From contig NZ_JAMSLS010000001.1 in assembly GCF_023806465.1 (NCBI RefSeq), positions 558,001 through 622,000 on the forward strand: a stretch of DNA of 64,000 nucleotides, written 5' to 3'. Positions 36,313-46,313 of the stretch are shown in pieces (positions within the stretch are counted from its first letter, which is position 1; the number at the start of each line of letters is the position of its first letter). The translations under genes and the position numbers were made by a program. The DNA comes from Thermomicrobium sp. CFH 73360 (GTDB lineage Bacteria > Chloroflexota > Chloroflexia > Thermomicrobiales > Thermomicrobiaceae). The notes under the pieces were generated by a model. The model was not told the DNA's origin, did not search any database, and worked only from the letters and a program-made list of their open reading frames with translations.

Positions 36313-39300
36313 CTACTGTTTCCCATTTCCGCTTTGAAGGGGATCAAAGTCTTTCGAGAAGACCGCGATATCAAAGGTGTTCTTTCCACGTCGCTTGGCT
36401 GCATAGAGCGCTTGGTCAGCCGCCAAGAGCAGGGTTCCGCTATCCGGATAGGGTGCTGCCGTTGCCAGTGCAGCGCCGATCGAGAGACTCACGTGGACGA
36501 AGGTGTCTTGGAGGTCAAACGGGCGATCCAACGCACGCAGCAACCGTTCTGCAATCCCTTGCACTTCCTCAGGGTTCGTGACTCCCTCCAAAAGCACCGT
36601 GAATTCGTCTCCGGCAAAACGGGCTACCGTGTCGCCGGCCCGGAGATGCGAGCTGAGACGCTGCGCGACCTCCTGCAGCATAAGGTCTCCCGCTGCGTGC
36701 CCCCATGTATCGTTGACTCGCTTGAAGTCGTCCAGATCGATGAAGAGGACGGCGAGCCCACTGCCATCGCGCTGCGCTCGGGCCAAAGCGTGTTCCACGC
36801 GGTCAAGGAACAGGAGACGATTGGCCAGACCGGTGAGCGGGTCGTGGAAAGCTCGGTGTCGCAGATCCTCCGATTCGCGCCAGCGCTCGAGCGCGAGCGC
36901 CGCAAGTTGCGTCGCCAACTCTACGAGTTGCTCTTCCTCCGGCCGCGGAGCTCGTGGCTCGGAGGCATAGAGTGCGATCGTCCCCAATATCCCACCGGTC
37001 GTATCGCGGATCGGCGTTGACCACGCTGCACGGAAACCACATCGCCTGGCAATCTCCCGGTACTCTGCCCACCGTACATCGCTTTCGATGTCCTCCACGA
37101 CAACTGATCGATTGAGGAAAGCTGCCGTTCCGCAGCTCCCCACATTCGGCCCAATCCGGAGGCCGTCGATGGCTGCCACATATTCGGATGGCAGATTCGG
37201 CGCTGCACCGTGATACAGTCGGTCATCCTTCCCCACAAGGAGCACCGAACAGCGAATGCCTGACGCCCGCGCTTCAACGAACCGGCACAACGAATCGAGC
37301 ACTTCGCTCAGTGGAGCCGCCTCCGCGATGAGACGAAGTAAGGCAGTCTGGGCGGCGAGCAACTCTTCGCTCTGCTTACGCTCAGTCACGTCCAAGAGCA
37401 ACCCGTGCCAGAAGAGCGGGTTCCCATGAGCATCGCGGAGCAGCACCGCACGATTCTCCAGCCAGACCCACCGGCCGTCCTTCCGCTGGAAACGGTACGT
37501 GACCTGGAACGGCTCGCCCGTTTCATCGGTTCGGACTGCCTCGGCGTAGATCCGAGGCTGGTCGTCCGGGTGCATACGACTGAACCAAAGGCCAGGAGTT
37601 GCGGTGAACTCCTCGCGGCTGAACCCCGTTACCTCTTCGATACGCTGGCTCAGATACGTCACCGGATAGTGCAGTGTTCCATCCGGGAGCAACACCGGTG
37701 TCGCCGAGGTAACGATCACGGCAGCGGGTATCTGCTCGACTAACGTTCGGTAGCGTTCCTCCGCGGCGCGGAGCTCCTCTTCGATCCGTTTGCGTTCGGT
37801 CACGTCGAGCATCACACCCTGCCAGTAGAGCGGCTTTCCCTCCGCATCGCGGATCAGGCGAGCCGTGCTCTCCAGCCAACGCACTTCACCATCACGCCGA
37901 ACGATACGGAACTCGCTGTGGAAGCGGCCAGTCACCCAAGCCTCACGAGTCTCCCGGCGCACGCGTGGGTAGTCATCAGGATGAATAGCCTGAACCCAGA
38001 GCGAGCGGTCTCGCTGATGCTCCTCTGGTGAATAGCCCGTAAGCTGCTCAATTTGCGGACTGACATAGAGGAGTGGACGATCGATCCGGCCATCTGGGTA
38101 GCGCATTGGCGTCGCGCCTTCGACATACACCACGGCTGGCAACTGCTCGACGAGCGTGCGGTACCGCTCCTCGGCTTCGCGCAGCGCCTGTTCGGCCTGC
38201 TTCTCGGGCGTAATATCAATGATCAGCGCATGCCAGGAGTGGACCGTGCCACTCGCGTCTCGGATTGGCCAAGTCTCATTGCGATGCCAGACGATGCGCC
38301 CGTCCTTACGAACGAATCGGTACTCGACTCGGATTGGTTCGCCCGTACGCTCCAGGCGCCCCAACGCTTCCAGCACTCTCGCCCGGTCGTCAGGATAGAT
38401 CGATCGAATGAGGACACCGTGCTGTTGCCATTCCTCTGGGGTATACCCCGTGAGATCCAGGATCCGCGGGCTTACATACCGGGTCTGAAAACTCGGCAGC
38501 CCATCCGTCAGCCACTCCGCCCGCGGCTCCACAATGACCAGTGCTGCCGGCAGCTGCTCCACCAGCGTGCGGAAACGCTCCTCCGCTTCACGGAGTGCGT
38601 GTTCGGCACGCTTGCGCTCGGTGATATCCATCAGGACTGCTTGCCGGGCCTCGATCGCACCGTCTGGCCCACGGATCACCCGTACCTCGTGCCAGAGCCA
38701 GACTGTTCGGCCGTCCTTCCGCAGGAATCGGTACTCCAGGCGGAGTGGTTCTCCGGTCTCTTCATGTCTCCAGAATGCCTGTAACACCCACTCCCGATCC
38801 TCTGGGTGCAAACTGCGCGCCCAGATCCCTGGAACTTTCCAGTCTTCCGGTGTGTATCCAGTGACTTCCTCAATCTGCGGGCTGACATACGAGGTCTCGT
38901 ACCCAGGCATCCCGTCCGGCAGACGCAGCGCATAGGGCACTACGCGGATGACCGCAGCCGGCAGCTGCTCTACCAGCGTGCGGTACTGCGCCTCAGCCTC
39001 GCGTAAGGCCTGCTCCGCTCGCTTGCGCGCAGTGATATCGGTCAGCAGTACCTGACGGTAGAGTGGGCGTCCTTCGGCGTCATGAATCACCTTCGTCCGA
39101 TGCCAGATCCAGATGAGCGAGCCGTCTTTCCGGTAGAGGCGGTACTCGATGTCGAGCGGTTGAGCGGCCTGCTCTGAGGCGTGCATCACCGTAAAGACCC
39201 AATCGCGGTCGTCTGGATGAAGCTGACGCGTCCAGGTTCCCGGTACCAGCCATTCGTCCGGCGTGAACCCAGTTAGCTGCTCAATGCCTGGACTCACATA

Positions 39301-42300
39301 GTGGAACGTGTAGTGCCGCGTCCCATCCGGATGGATTTCGGAGAAGGCGGAACGGATCAACACCGCGCCAGGAAGCTGCTCGACCAGCGCCCGATACCGT
39401 GCCTCGGCTTCCCGAAGGGCGAGTTCCGACTCCTTACGTCGCGTGACATCCATCAGCAGGACCTGCCGCTGGTATGGCCTCCCGTCAGGTGACCGAATAA
39501 CTCGTGTGATGTGCCAGATCCAGATGATCTGTCCATCCTTCCGGATATACCGGTACTCGAGGTCAAGCGGGCTCCCGGTCCGCTCTGACTCTCGCATCGC
39601 CGCGAGCACGAACTCGCGATCCTCTGGGTGAAGCTGCCTTGACCAGCGTCCAGGTTGTCCCCATTCCTCGACCGTGAAGCCGGTCAACCACTCGATGTTC
39701 GGGCTCACGTAATGGATGTCGTAGGCCAGCGCACCATCGGGTAGAACACGCGAGGTCGGAGCGCGCAGGATCACCGCTCCCGGTAGTTGCTCGACGAGTG
39801 TCCGGTAGCGCTCCTCAGCCTCGCGCAGGGCGAGTTCGGTTTGCTTGCGCTCTGTGATATCGGTCAGCAAAACCTGACGGTAGAGTGGCGAGCCATCAGA
39901 GGCACGGATAACGTGGGAAATGCTCCAGATCCAGATGACGCGCCCGTCCTTCCTCCGGAAGCGGTACTCGATGGAAATCGGGGCACCAGTGCGATCTGCT
40001 TCGGTCATCGCACTGACCACACGCTCCTGGTCGTCCGGATGGAGTCGCTCAAGCCACAACCCGGTGTGCCACTCCGAGGATGTGAAGCCGGTCAAGCGCT
40101 CGATGGCCGGGCTCACGTACGGATACGGCTCCGTCGTGACCAACATTGAGGTTTCGGGGAAGAGCGGCCGGATGAGCACCGCGCCCGGCGACTGCTCCAC
40201 CAGCGTGCGATAGCGTTCCTCGGCTAGTTGGAGTCGTTCGAGCAGTGCCCGCTGCTCAGTGATGTCCAGCGTGATGAGATAGAGATATCGCGGTCGACCA
40301 TGCGCGTCGCGGACGAGCGCACCGTCCTGACGTAGCCAGACCATGCGCCCGTCCTTCCTCCGGAAACGATACTCGAGCGGCTGCGTCGGCCCCCTCGTGT
40401 ACCAGGTGCGTGCCTCCGCGAGCACCCACTCCCGGTCGTCTGGGTGAATCCCCCGCATCCAGACACCGAGCTCGTTCCACTCCTCTGGCGTGTACCCTGT
40501 GAAGTCGACAATTCGCGGACTGCAGTAGAGCGTCCGCCAGCCCAGCGTGCCGTCTGGCAATGGCACTGGCTCCGGTTCGACGATCGTCACCGCTGCCGGG
40601 TGATGCTCGGCCAAGAGGCGGAAACGCTCCTCGGCCTCCCGGCCCGCTTCCTCTGCCAGCTTCTCGCTGGTCACATCGAGCAGGAGCGAGTGCCAAAAGC
40701 GCGGTTCACCGTGCTCGTCAACGATAAGCGTCGCCTCGTGTCGAATCCAGACCGTACGTCCGTCGGCTCGGACAAGCCGGTACTCCACCGTCTGGCTGCC
40801 TAGCTCGCGCAGACAACGCTCCAGACGAGCGAGGACACGCGGCCGGTCATCCGGATGGATGAGTCGCATCCAGAGCCCTGGCTCGGCCCATGCCCCAGGT
40901 GGATACCCGCTGAGCTGCTCGATCTGCGGGCTGACATACACCAACTCGAAGCTTGGTACCCCATCAGAGAGCCAGCTCGGTTGCGCCGCAACGACGAGCA
41001 AGGCCCCCGGCAGTTGCTCGACGAGTGTCCGGTAACGCTCCTCAGCCTCGCGCAGGGCCTCCTCCACCCGCTTCTGCGCGGTGACATCCACGATCACCCC
41101 TTGCCACGCGAGCGGGCGCCCTGTCACATCACGTAACAGCAGAGCATACTCACGCACCCAGACCACCGACCCGTCAGCTCGGACCAGCCGATAGTCGAGT
41201 GCGAACGGCTCCCCGGTCGCATCGGTCCGCAGCGACTCGTCGCGTACCCGCTCGCAGTCCTCCGGATGGATGAGCGAGACGTAGAGGTCGGGGCGAGCGA
41301 GAAACTCACTCACCGGATATCCGGTGAGTTGCTCGATGTACTCGTTGACATACTGCCAGCGGTAAGAGGGCATCCCGGAGGGCGCGAGTTCCGGCTCCGG
41401 ATCGGTGGCGTAGATGACCGCGGGCATCGTCTGGAACAGCAAGGTCAGACGCTGCTCTGCCTCCTCGCGAGCGCGTTCTGCCTCCATCCGTTCCGTGATG
41501 TCTTGAACGACCCCGTGGAGGTAGCGTTTGCCCTGCCGCTCTCGGCTGAGACGTGCAGTATCTTCCACCCAGATTAACTGCCCGTCACGCCGAATCATGC
41601 GGTAACGCAACGAGTACGGGCGCTCGTCCCGGATTGCCTGCTCGACTTCCTGTACGACCCAGTCACGATCCGCCGGATGGAGATGCTCGAACCACCGGCC
41701 GCGAACGCGGAGCCAGTCATCCGGGGTATAGCCGAGCAACAGCTCGATCTGCGGACTGATGTAACTCGGCTCACTCCGGTCATCAATCGGCACACGGTAC
41801 ACGACCACTGGCAGGAGTTCCACAAGTTCTCGATACCGTTGCTCAGCAGCTGCGGCCCGTCGCTCGCTCGCCCGTCGCGCCGAGATGTCACGCAGCCGCA
41901 CGACGTGAGCCAGAAGATGGCTGTCCTCCCGAACCGGCAGATAGTCGAGCTCGATCACTGCACCATCGCGGCGCTCCAGCTCAAGCTGCCGGAGCGGTTG
42001 CCCTGTGGCGAATGCTTGGCGCAGGCGATCAATGAACTCCATATCGGCGAATCGCTGCCGGAAGAGCATGACAACGTCGGCAAACGAGCATTCCGACGAG
42101 GCCCCAGACTCCCAACCGCCGAGCAGTTGCCGCGCAATCGCATTCGCGTAGCGGAGCATGAGATCTGGGTCAAAGATCAGGATACCGATCTCCACATGCT
42201 CAACTAGGAACGGACCGAGCCAGCGTTCTAATGCACTCGGATCGTCCAGTGGTGGGCGAGAGCGGTCAGCGAGCGGTCGGAGCAGCCAGCTCGCAGTGGC

Positions 42301-42555
42301 CAATTCCCCTGGCACGCTTGCGACTTCACACCGTTGGATTCGGTCGGAGAGGGTGAGCGTCAGCTCGGCCCACCCCGGCTCGCCACGCCGAGCTGCGGCC
42401 AGCAGCGCCTCAACCTGCGCACGTTCGTGCAGGGGCACCAGCTCAACCACCGCGCGCCCGAGGAGTGCAGCGTCCGGGGGCGTTGCAGCAGTAATCCGCC
42501 CCAGCGCATCGAGGCGCAGGAGAATCGTCATCGTCGTTGAGACCGCGGCCTGCAC
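36313..42555 (-). CDS. giant multi-PAS sensor diguanylate cyclase (13 PAS + GAF + GGDEF)
   Basis: A 2080-residue cytoplasmic protein without obvious membrane segments. From the N-terminus: a degenerate PAS, a canonical PAS, then eleven consecutive PAS_3-type units of about 135 residues each joined by near-identical helical linkers (variants of AEERYRTLVEQLP and DITERKRAEQALRE). Then a GAF domain (about 1735-1890) and a GGDEF domain (about 1895-2070). The catalytic motif is AGDEF (RFAGDEFTVLL), a variant still active in some cyclases. FIDLDDFKRVNDTWGHAAGD is intact. GTG 42555 is taken as start, ATG 42531 is also possible. It probably makes cyclic di-GMP in response to several signals. The broken HD-GYP gene follows. 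Confidence 0.93.
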   Translation of the reverse strand: MQAAVSTTMTILLRLDALGRITAATPPDAALLGRAVVELVPLHERAQVEALLAAARRGEPGWAELTLTLSDRIQRCEVASVPGELATASWLLRPLADRSRPPLDDPSALERWLGPFLVEHVEIGILIFDPDLMLRYANAIARQLLGGWESGASSECSFADVVMLFRQRFADMEFIDRLRQAFATGQPLRQLELERRDGAVIELDYLPVREDSHLLAHVVRLRDISARRASERRAAAAEQRYRELVELLPVVVYRVPIDDRSEPSYISPQIELLLGYTPDDWLRVRGRWFEHLHPADRDWVVQEVEQAIRDERPYSLRYRMIRRDGQLIWVEDTARLSRERQGKRYLHGVVQDITERMEAERAREEAEQRLTLLFQTMPAVIYATDPEPELAPSGMPSYRWQYVNEYIEQLTGYPVSEFLARPDLYVSLIHPEDCERVRDESLRTDATGEPFALDYRLVRADGSVVWVREYALLLRDVTGRPLAWQGVIVDVTAQKRVEEALREAEERYRTLVEQLPGALLVVAAQPSWLSDGVPSFELVYVSPQIEQLSGYPPGAWAEPGLWMRLIHPDDRPRVLARLERCLRELGSQTVEYRLVRADGRTVWIRHEATLIVDEHGEPRFWHSLLLDVTSEKLAEEAGREAEERFRLLAEHHPAAVTIVEPEPVPLPDGTLGWRTLYCSPRIVDFTGYTPEEWNELGVWMRGIHPDDREWVLAEARTWYTRGPTQPLEYRFRRKDGRMVWLRQDGALVRDAHGRPRYLYLITLDITEQRALLERLQLAEERYRTLVEQSPGAVLIRPLFPETSMLVTTEPYPYVSPAIERLTGFTSSEWHTGLWLERLHPDDQERVVSAMTEADRTGAPISIEYRFRRKDGRVIWIWSISHVIRASDGSPLYRQVLLTDITERKQTELALREAEERYRTLVEQLPGAVILRAPTSRVLPDGALAYDIHYVSPNIEWLTGFTVEEWGQPGRWSRQLHPEDREFVLAAMRESERTGSPLDLEYRYIRKDGQIIWIWHITRVIRSPDGRPYQRQVLLMDVTRRKESELALREAEARYRALVEQLPGAVLIRSAFSEIHPDGTRHYTFHYVSPGIEQLTGFTPDEWLVPGTWTRQLHPDDRDWVFTVMHASEQAAQPLDIEYRLYRKDGSLIWIWHRTKVIHDAEGRPLYRQVLLTDITARKRAEQALREAEAQYRTLVEQLPAAVIRVVPYALRLPDGMPGYETSYVSPQIEEVTGYTPEDWKVPGIWARSLHPEDREWVLQAFWRHEETGEPLRLEYRFLRKDGRTVWLWHEVRVIRGPDGAIEARQAVLMDITERKRAEHALREAEERFRTLVEQLPAALVIVEPRAEWLTDGLPSFQTRYVSPRILDLTGYTPEEWQQHGVLIRSIYPDDRARVLEALGRLERTGEPIRVEYRFVRKDGRIVWHRNETWPIRDASGTVHSWHALIIDITPEKQAEQALREAEERYRTLVEQLPAVVYVEGATPMRYPDGRIDRPLLYVSPQIEQLTGYSPEEHQRDRSLWVQAIHPDDYPRVRRETREAWVTGRFHSEFRIVRRDGEVRWLESTARLIRDAEGKPLYWQGVMLDVTERKRIEEELRAAEERYRTLVEQIPAAVIVTSATPVLLPDGTLHYPVTYLSQRIEEVTGFSREEFTATPGLWFSRMHPDDQPRIYAEAVRTDETGEPFQVTYRFQRKDGRWVWLENRAVLLRDAHGNPLFWHGLLLDVTERKQSEELLAAQTALLRLIAEAAPLSEVLDSLCRFVEARASGIRCSVLLVGKDDRLYHGAAPNLPSEYVAAIDGLRIGPNVGSCGTAAFLNRSVVVEDIESDVRWAEYREIARRCGFRAAWSTPIRDTTGGILGTIALYASEPRAPRPEEEQLVELATQLAALALERWRESEDLRHRAFHDPLTGLANRLLFLDRVEHALARAQRDGSGLAVLFIDLDDFKRVNDTWGHAAGDLMLQEVAQRLSSHLRAGDTVARFAGDEFTVLLEGVTNPEEVQGIAERLLRALDRPFDLQDTFVHVSLSIGAALATAAPYPDSGTLLLAADQALYAAKRRGKNTFDIAVFSKDFDPLQSGNGKQ
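37700..41860 (-). repeat. tandem PAS-coding repeat, about 400-bp period
   Basis: Eleven copies of a linker-coding sequence recur every 388-420 bases (near 37735, 38131, 38540, 38957, 39367, 39781, 40186, 40595, 41005, 41425 and 41813). Two of these, 39781-39831 and 41008-41058, differ at only two of 51 positions. The similarity at DNA level points to recent duplication or conversion. Confidence 0.8.
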
Positions 42556-42843
42556 GATGCGATCGCCTCACAGTGTCCGACCGGGCCACCAGTATACCCG
42601 GATGAGTCCGACCCCATCCAAAGACATTGTCGACGAGGACATCGCTCTCCTGGTGACCGATTCGTCCCAAATTTCTGACGCCAGTAAAGGGGATGACTGA
42701 AGTGGGTGTGAATGTTCTCGGAACGCAACAAAGGTCTGCCATCGTCCTTCCGGTTGCGCGCACCCGGCCAGCGCGGCATGAGTCAAGGCTGGTCGGCTGC
42801 GGCGCCGGCTCGGGTACAATCGCTGAGTGTGCCGGAGGCAGGA

Positions 42844-44316
42844 ATGGTGCGAGAGCCACAGGCCATTGATCTGAAAACGCAACCGCATGACTCGGTGCTC
42901 CACCGGCTTCCTGCCGCTTTGCACGACATCAACGATCGGCTGGCACGGGTTTTCGCCGCCGCCGGCCACGAGCTCTACCTCGTCGGCGGGGTGGTACGCG
43001 ATCTCCTGCTTGGCCGACCGGTGACAGACCTGGACTACACCACCTCAGCACCCCCGGAGGAGACGAAGCGACTGGGGCAGGAAGCCGGGGCCGACAGCAT
43101 CTATACTGTCGGCGAAGCGTTCGGCACTATCGGCCTGGTGTTCGCCGGAATCACGGTCGAGATCACGACGTACCGCACCGAGTGGTACCCAACGCCGGAC
43201 CGGCGCCCAGCCGTCCGCTTTGGCAACAGCCTCAGCGAGGACTTGGCACGACGCGATTTCACAGTCAATGCGATCGCCGTCCACGCGGTGACTGGGGAGT
43301 TGGTCGATCCCTTTGGTGGGTCTCATGATCTGGAACACCGACTCCTGCGTGCCGTCGGTGATTCACGGGAACGCTTCCACGAAGACCCCCTCCGGATGCT
43401 GCGAGCGGCACGATTCGCCGCGCAACTCGGCTTCGAGGTAGAGCCGGAAACGCGAGCAGCGATCCGGGAACTCGCGGCCGAACTCCAGCGTGTCAGCGTT
43501 GAGCGGATCACGCAAGAGCTCAACCGCCTGCTCCTCGCGCCGGAGCCTGACCGTGGCCTCGAGCTCTTGCGGCAGACTGGGCTCCTCTCCTTCGTCCTTC
43601 CGGAACTCGTTCCCCTGGCTGAGGACGTGGCCGACCGGCGTCACAAGGACATCTGGCGCCATACCTTACAGGTCGTCCGACAGAGCCCACCGCGTCTCGC
43701 CGTGCGCTGGGCTGCCCTCTTGCATGACGCTGCCAAGCCGATGACGCGGACGATCGACGAGCGTGGCGAAGTCCACTTCTTCGGCCACGAGATCGAGGGC
43801 GCACATCTGGCACGCAAGACGTTGCGGCGCCTCCGGCAAGAGAAGACGCTCATTGAGCGCGTGGCACGGCTGGTCGAGCTGCATCTTCGTCCGGCTGCCT
43901 ACGATGAGACGTGGACCGACTCGGCAGTCCGTCGCCTCATGGTCGAGGCTGGTGATCTCCTGAACGACCTTCTTGATCTGGTTGCGGCCGACGTGACCAG
44001 CGCACGTGCTACCCGGCGCCGCGAAGCGGCCGCACGGATCGCGCGCCTCCGGGCGCACATCCGACGCCTCGAGGAAGAAGCGGCACTGGCGCAAATCAAA
44101 AGTCCTCTGGATGGTCATGAACTCATGGCGATCTTCGGGTTGCCGCCAGGACGCTGGATCGCCGAGGTGAAAAGCTACCTTCGTGAACTCGTCATCGAAG
44201 GACAGCTCGCCCCGGGTGACAAGGAGACTGCTCGCCTGCTCGCCGAGCGCTGGCTTGCTCAGCATCCTGAGATCATCGCACAGGCAGCTCAGCGATCTCG
44301 CGGGGCTGTTGATTGA
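42844..44316 (+). CDS. cca: CCA tRNA nucleotidyltransferase / poly(A) polymerase family
   Basis: A 490-residue enzyme of the class II nucleotidyltransferase group that adds or repairs the 3' CCA end of tRNA. Motifs: [20 protein letters not shown] with the Gly-Gly (48-49) and metal-binding Asp62 and Asp64, [31 protein letters not shown], and an HD domain later (HDAAKPMT). ATG 42844 follows GGAGG at 42834-42838; the open frame upstream is not supported. A TACAAT box at 42815-42820 may be its -10. Its 3' end overlaps the chemoreceptor gene on the other strand by 44 bases. Confidence 0.92.
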   Translation: MVREPQAIDLKTQPHDSVLHRLPAALHDINDRLARVFAAAGHELYLVGGVVRDLLLGRPVTDLDYTTSAPPEETKRLGQEAGADSIYTVGEAFGTIGLVFAGITVEITTYRTEWYPTPDRRPAVRFGNSLSEDLARRDFTVNAIAVHAVTGELVDPFGGSHDLEHRLLRAVGDSRERFHEDPLRMLRAARFAAQLGFEVEPETRAAIRELAAELQRVSVERITQELNRLLLAPEPDRGLELLRQTGLLSFVLPELVPLAEDVADRRHKDIWRHTLQVVRQSPPRLAVRWAALLHDAAKPMTRTIDERGEVHFFGHEIEGAHLARKTLRRLRQEKTLIERVARLVELHLRPAAYDETWTDSAVRRLMVEAGDLLNDLLDLVAADVTSARATRRREAAARIARLRAHIRRLEEEAALAQIKSPLDGHELMAIFGLPPGRWIAEVKSYLRELVIEGQLAPGDKETARLLAERWLAQHPEIIAQAAQRSRGAVD

Positions 44317-46090
44317 CCGTGTCGCGGGACTCCTCGTCGAGCCACCGGAAGGAACCAGCAACGCTCGCCAGCTGCTGCGCGGTTGTCCTCGTCTCCTCCG
44401 TTACCCTCCCGAGGCGGTCGGTCTCTGCGTGGAGCTGCGCTACGAGGGCTGCCAACGCCTCGGCCGCATGACTCGTCTCCCGGCTGGTCGCTGCGACTTC
44501 GCGCACCTGCTGCGTGACCGTGTTCAAGGTGGCTGCCACCTGCTCGGTCGCTGCTGTATGTCCCTCTACGACCCGTGCGACCCGCTCGATCTCCCCGACC
44601 AGTTCCTCTTTCGCTCGTGCCATCGAGACCGTCGCCGCACCAATCGTACCCATCCGCTCACCGATGTCACGGGCACTCGTGGTCAAGCGTTGGAGAGCGG
44701 CCTCTGCTTCACCAGCGAGCGTCATACCGTCCTCCACTTCGCGAATACCAGTCGCAGTGACCGCCACCAGATCGTCCAGTGTGCGCAGAATTTCCTCGAC
44801 GAGTCCACGGATTTCCTGAGTGGTCGTACTTGAACGCTCAGCCAGTTTACGAACCTCCTCGGCGACAACGGCAAAACCCTTCCCGGCTTCGCCGGCTCGT
44901 GCTGCCTCAATCGCCGCGTTCAAGGCAAGGAGATTCGTCTGGCGTGCCAGTTCATCGACTGCCTCAACCATCAGGGTAATCCGCCGCGAAAGACCTACCA
45001 TCTCGTCGATCTGCGCACCGACCTGGCGAATCCCCTCTCCAGACCTGCGCAAGGATGCGATGGCACGCCGCACAGTTTCGCTACCGGTACTCGCCTCCTC
45101 CACATTCCGTTGGCTGGCAGCGACCCCCTCCTGTGCTCCGGTTGCCACAGCGTGAATCGCCTCCGCGAGCGCCTGAGCGAGTTCGGTCAGCCGCCGCAGC
45201 GCCTGCTGTTGCTCCGCAGCACCACGGGCAATCTCCGCAACCGCGCGCTGCACTTCATCGACTGCTCGCTCGACGAGGCCGAGGAATTCGCTCTGCTGCG
45301 TCGCGCCCTGCGCCACGAGCTGAACCGATCGCGCTGCTTCAGCTGATGCATGAGCAAGAACTTGACTCGCCGCACCAAGTCGGTCGCTGGTCGTTTTTGC
45401 AACACTCGTGGCACGTTGGAGCCCGAGAACCGCTGCTCGCACAGCCGTCTTGAGTTCTCGGTAACGGTCCGAGAGATCGTCCTCTGGCCGCTCCGGCTCC
45501 ACAGAGCGCAGGTCGAAGCCGACGCTATCGAGATACTCGAAGAAGAAGGCATCGACGACGGCCTGCATGTCGAGGTTGAAGACTTTGACCAGCGCGCGTT
45601 CGACGCGCCACCAGCGCCACGGCTGGAGCGGGAAGCTCCGCCGGAGTTCGGTACGGATGAGGTCGAGGTACCGCCCGTAACTCCCAAGATACCACTTCAT
45701 TGGGAGGTCGATGACGTTGTGGCGGGCACCGATCCGCAGCCGCCGCTGAAAGTACGGGAGGTCGTAGCCGCTTCCGGCAGCACGGAAGATCTCGAGAAAG
45801 TACTCTGCCTGTGTTCGCTCCAGTCGGCGCCGCACCTCGGTAAGCGACATCCCGTGCGCCTGAGCGTATCGCTCGAAAAAGCGCCTGGTCGGCTCAAAAC
45901 TGAACTGGAAGTCATAGAAACGCTGGGCGATCCGGTTTGCCACGCGCTCCGCCCAGGGGGCAAGGCGCGCCAGCTCCCGCTGTTCCTGCGCGGTTAATCC
46001 AAGGAACGCGAGCCGTTGCGCCAAACCCGAAGTGGTGAGACGGATTTGCGTGGCGAGGTCACGGGTCATTGCGCGTGATGGGTTGTGCAT
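44273..46090 (-). CDS. globin-coupled methyl-accepting chemotaxis protein (HemAT-like)
   Basis: A 605-residue soluble chemoreceptor. The N-terminal protoglobin domain (residues about 15-195) has the proximal heme histidine at His124 in [20 protein letters not shown]. The C-terminal signalling domain (about 290-580) contains the invariant hairpin tip, read in part as [20 protein letters not shown] with [20 protein letters not shown]. There are no membrane helices, as in HemAT oxygen sensors. ATG 46090 is preceded by GGGAGG about ten bases upstream. No other chemotaxis gene is in the window. Its last 44 bases overlap the cca gene. Confidence 0.93.
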   Translation of the reverse strand: MHNPSRAMTRDLATQIRLTTSGLAQRLAFLGLTAQEQRELARLAPWAERVANRIAQRFYDFQFSFEPTRRFFERYAQAHGMSLTEVRRRLERTQAEYFLEIFRAAGSGYDLPYFQRRLRIGARHNVIDLPMKWYLGSYGRYLDLIRTELRRSFPLQPWRWWRVERALVKVFNLDMQAVVDAFFFEYLDSVGFDLRSVEPERPEDDLSDRYRELKTAVRAAVLGLQRATSVAKTTSDRLGAASQVLAHASAEAARSVQLVAQGATQQSEFLGLVERAVDEVQRAVAEIARGAAEQQQALRRLTELAQALAEAIHAVATGAQEGVAASQRNVEEASTGSETVRRAIASLRRSGEGIRQVGAQIDEMVGLSRRITLMVEAVDELARQTNLLALNAAIEAARAGEAGKGFAVVAEEVRKLAERSSTTTQEIRGLVEEILRTLDDLVAVTATGIREVEDGMTLAGEAEAALQRLTTSARDIGERMGTIGAATVSMARAKEELVGEIERVARVVEGHTAATEQVAATLNTVTQQVREVAATSRETSHAAEALAALVAQLHAETDRLGRVTEETRTTAQQLASVAGSFRWLDEESRDTVNQQPREIAELPVR

Positions 46091-46313
46091 CGTGATAATC
46101 CTCCCTTCTGAGGCCCGATCGACCGGAACCAGCCATATTTGCTACTATCAAGTCATGATTCTTGAGAAACACGCCCGTTATCCGTTCGCTTCGGACTAGG
46201 CGTTCATGCGTGAATAACGGAAGAACACGTCGTTCCCGCAAGTCTTCCCTCCTAGGAAAGAAGTGGGATCTCAGCAGTACGTTCGTTCATTAGACTGAAC
46301 AGCGAGGGAGACG

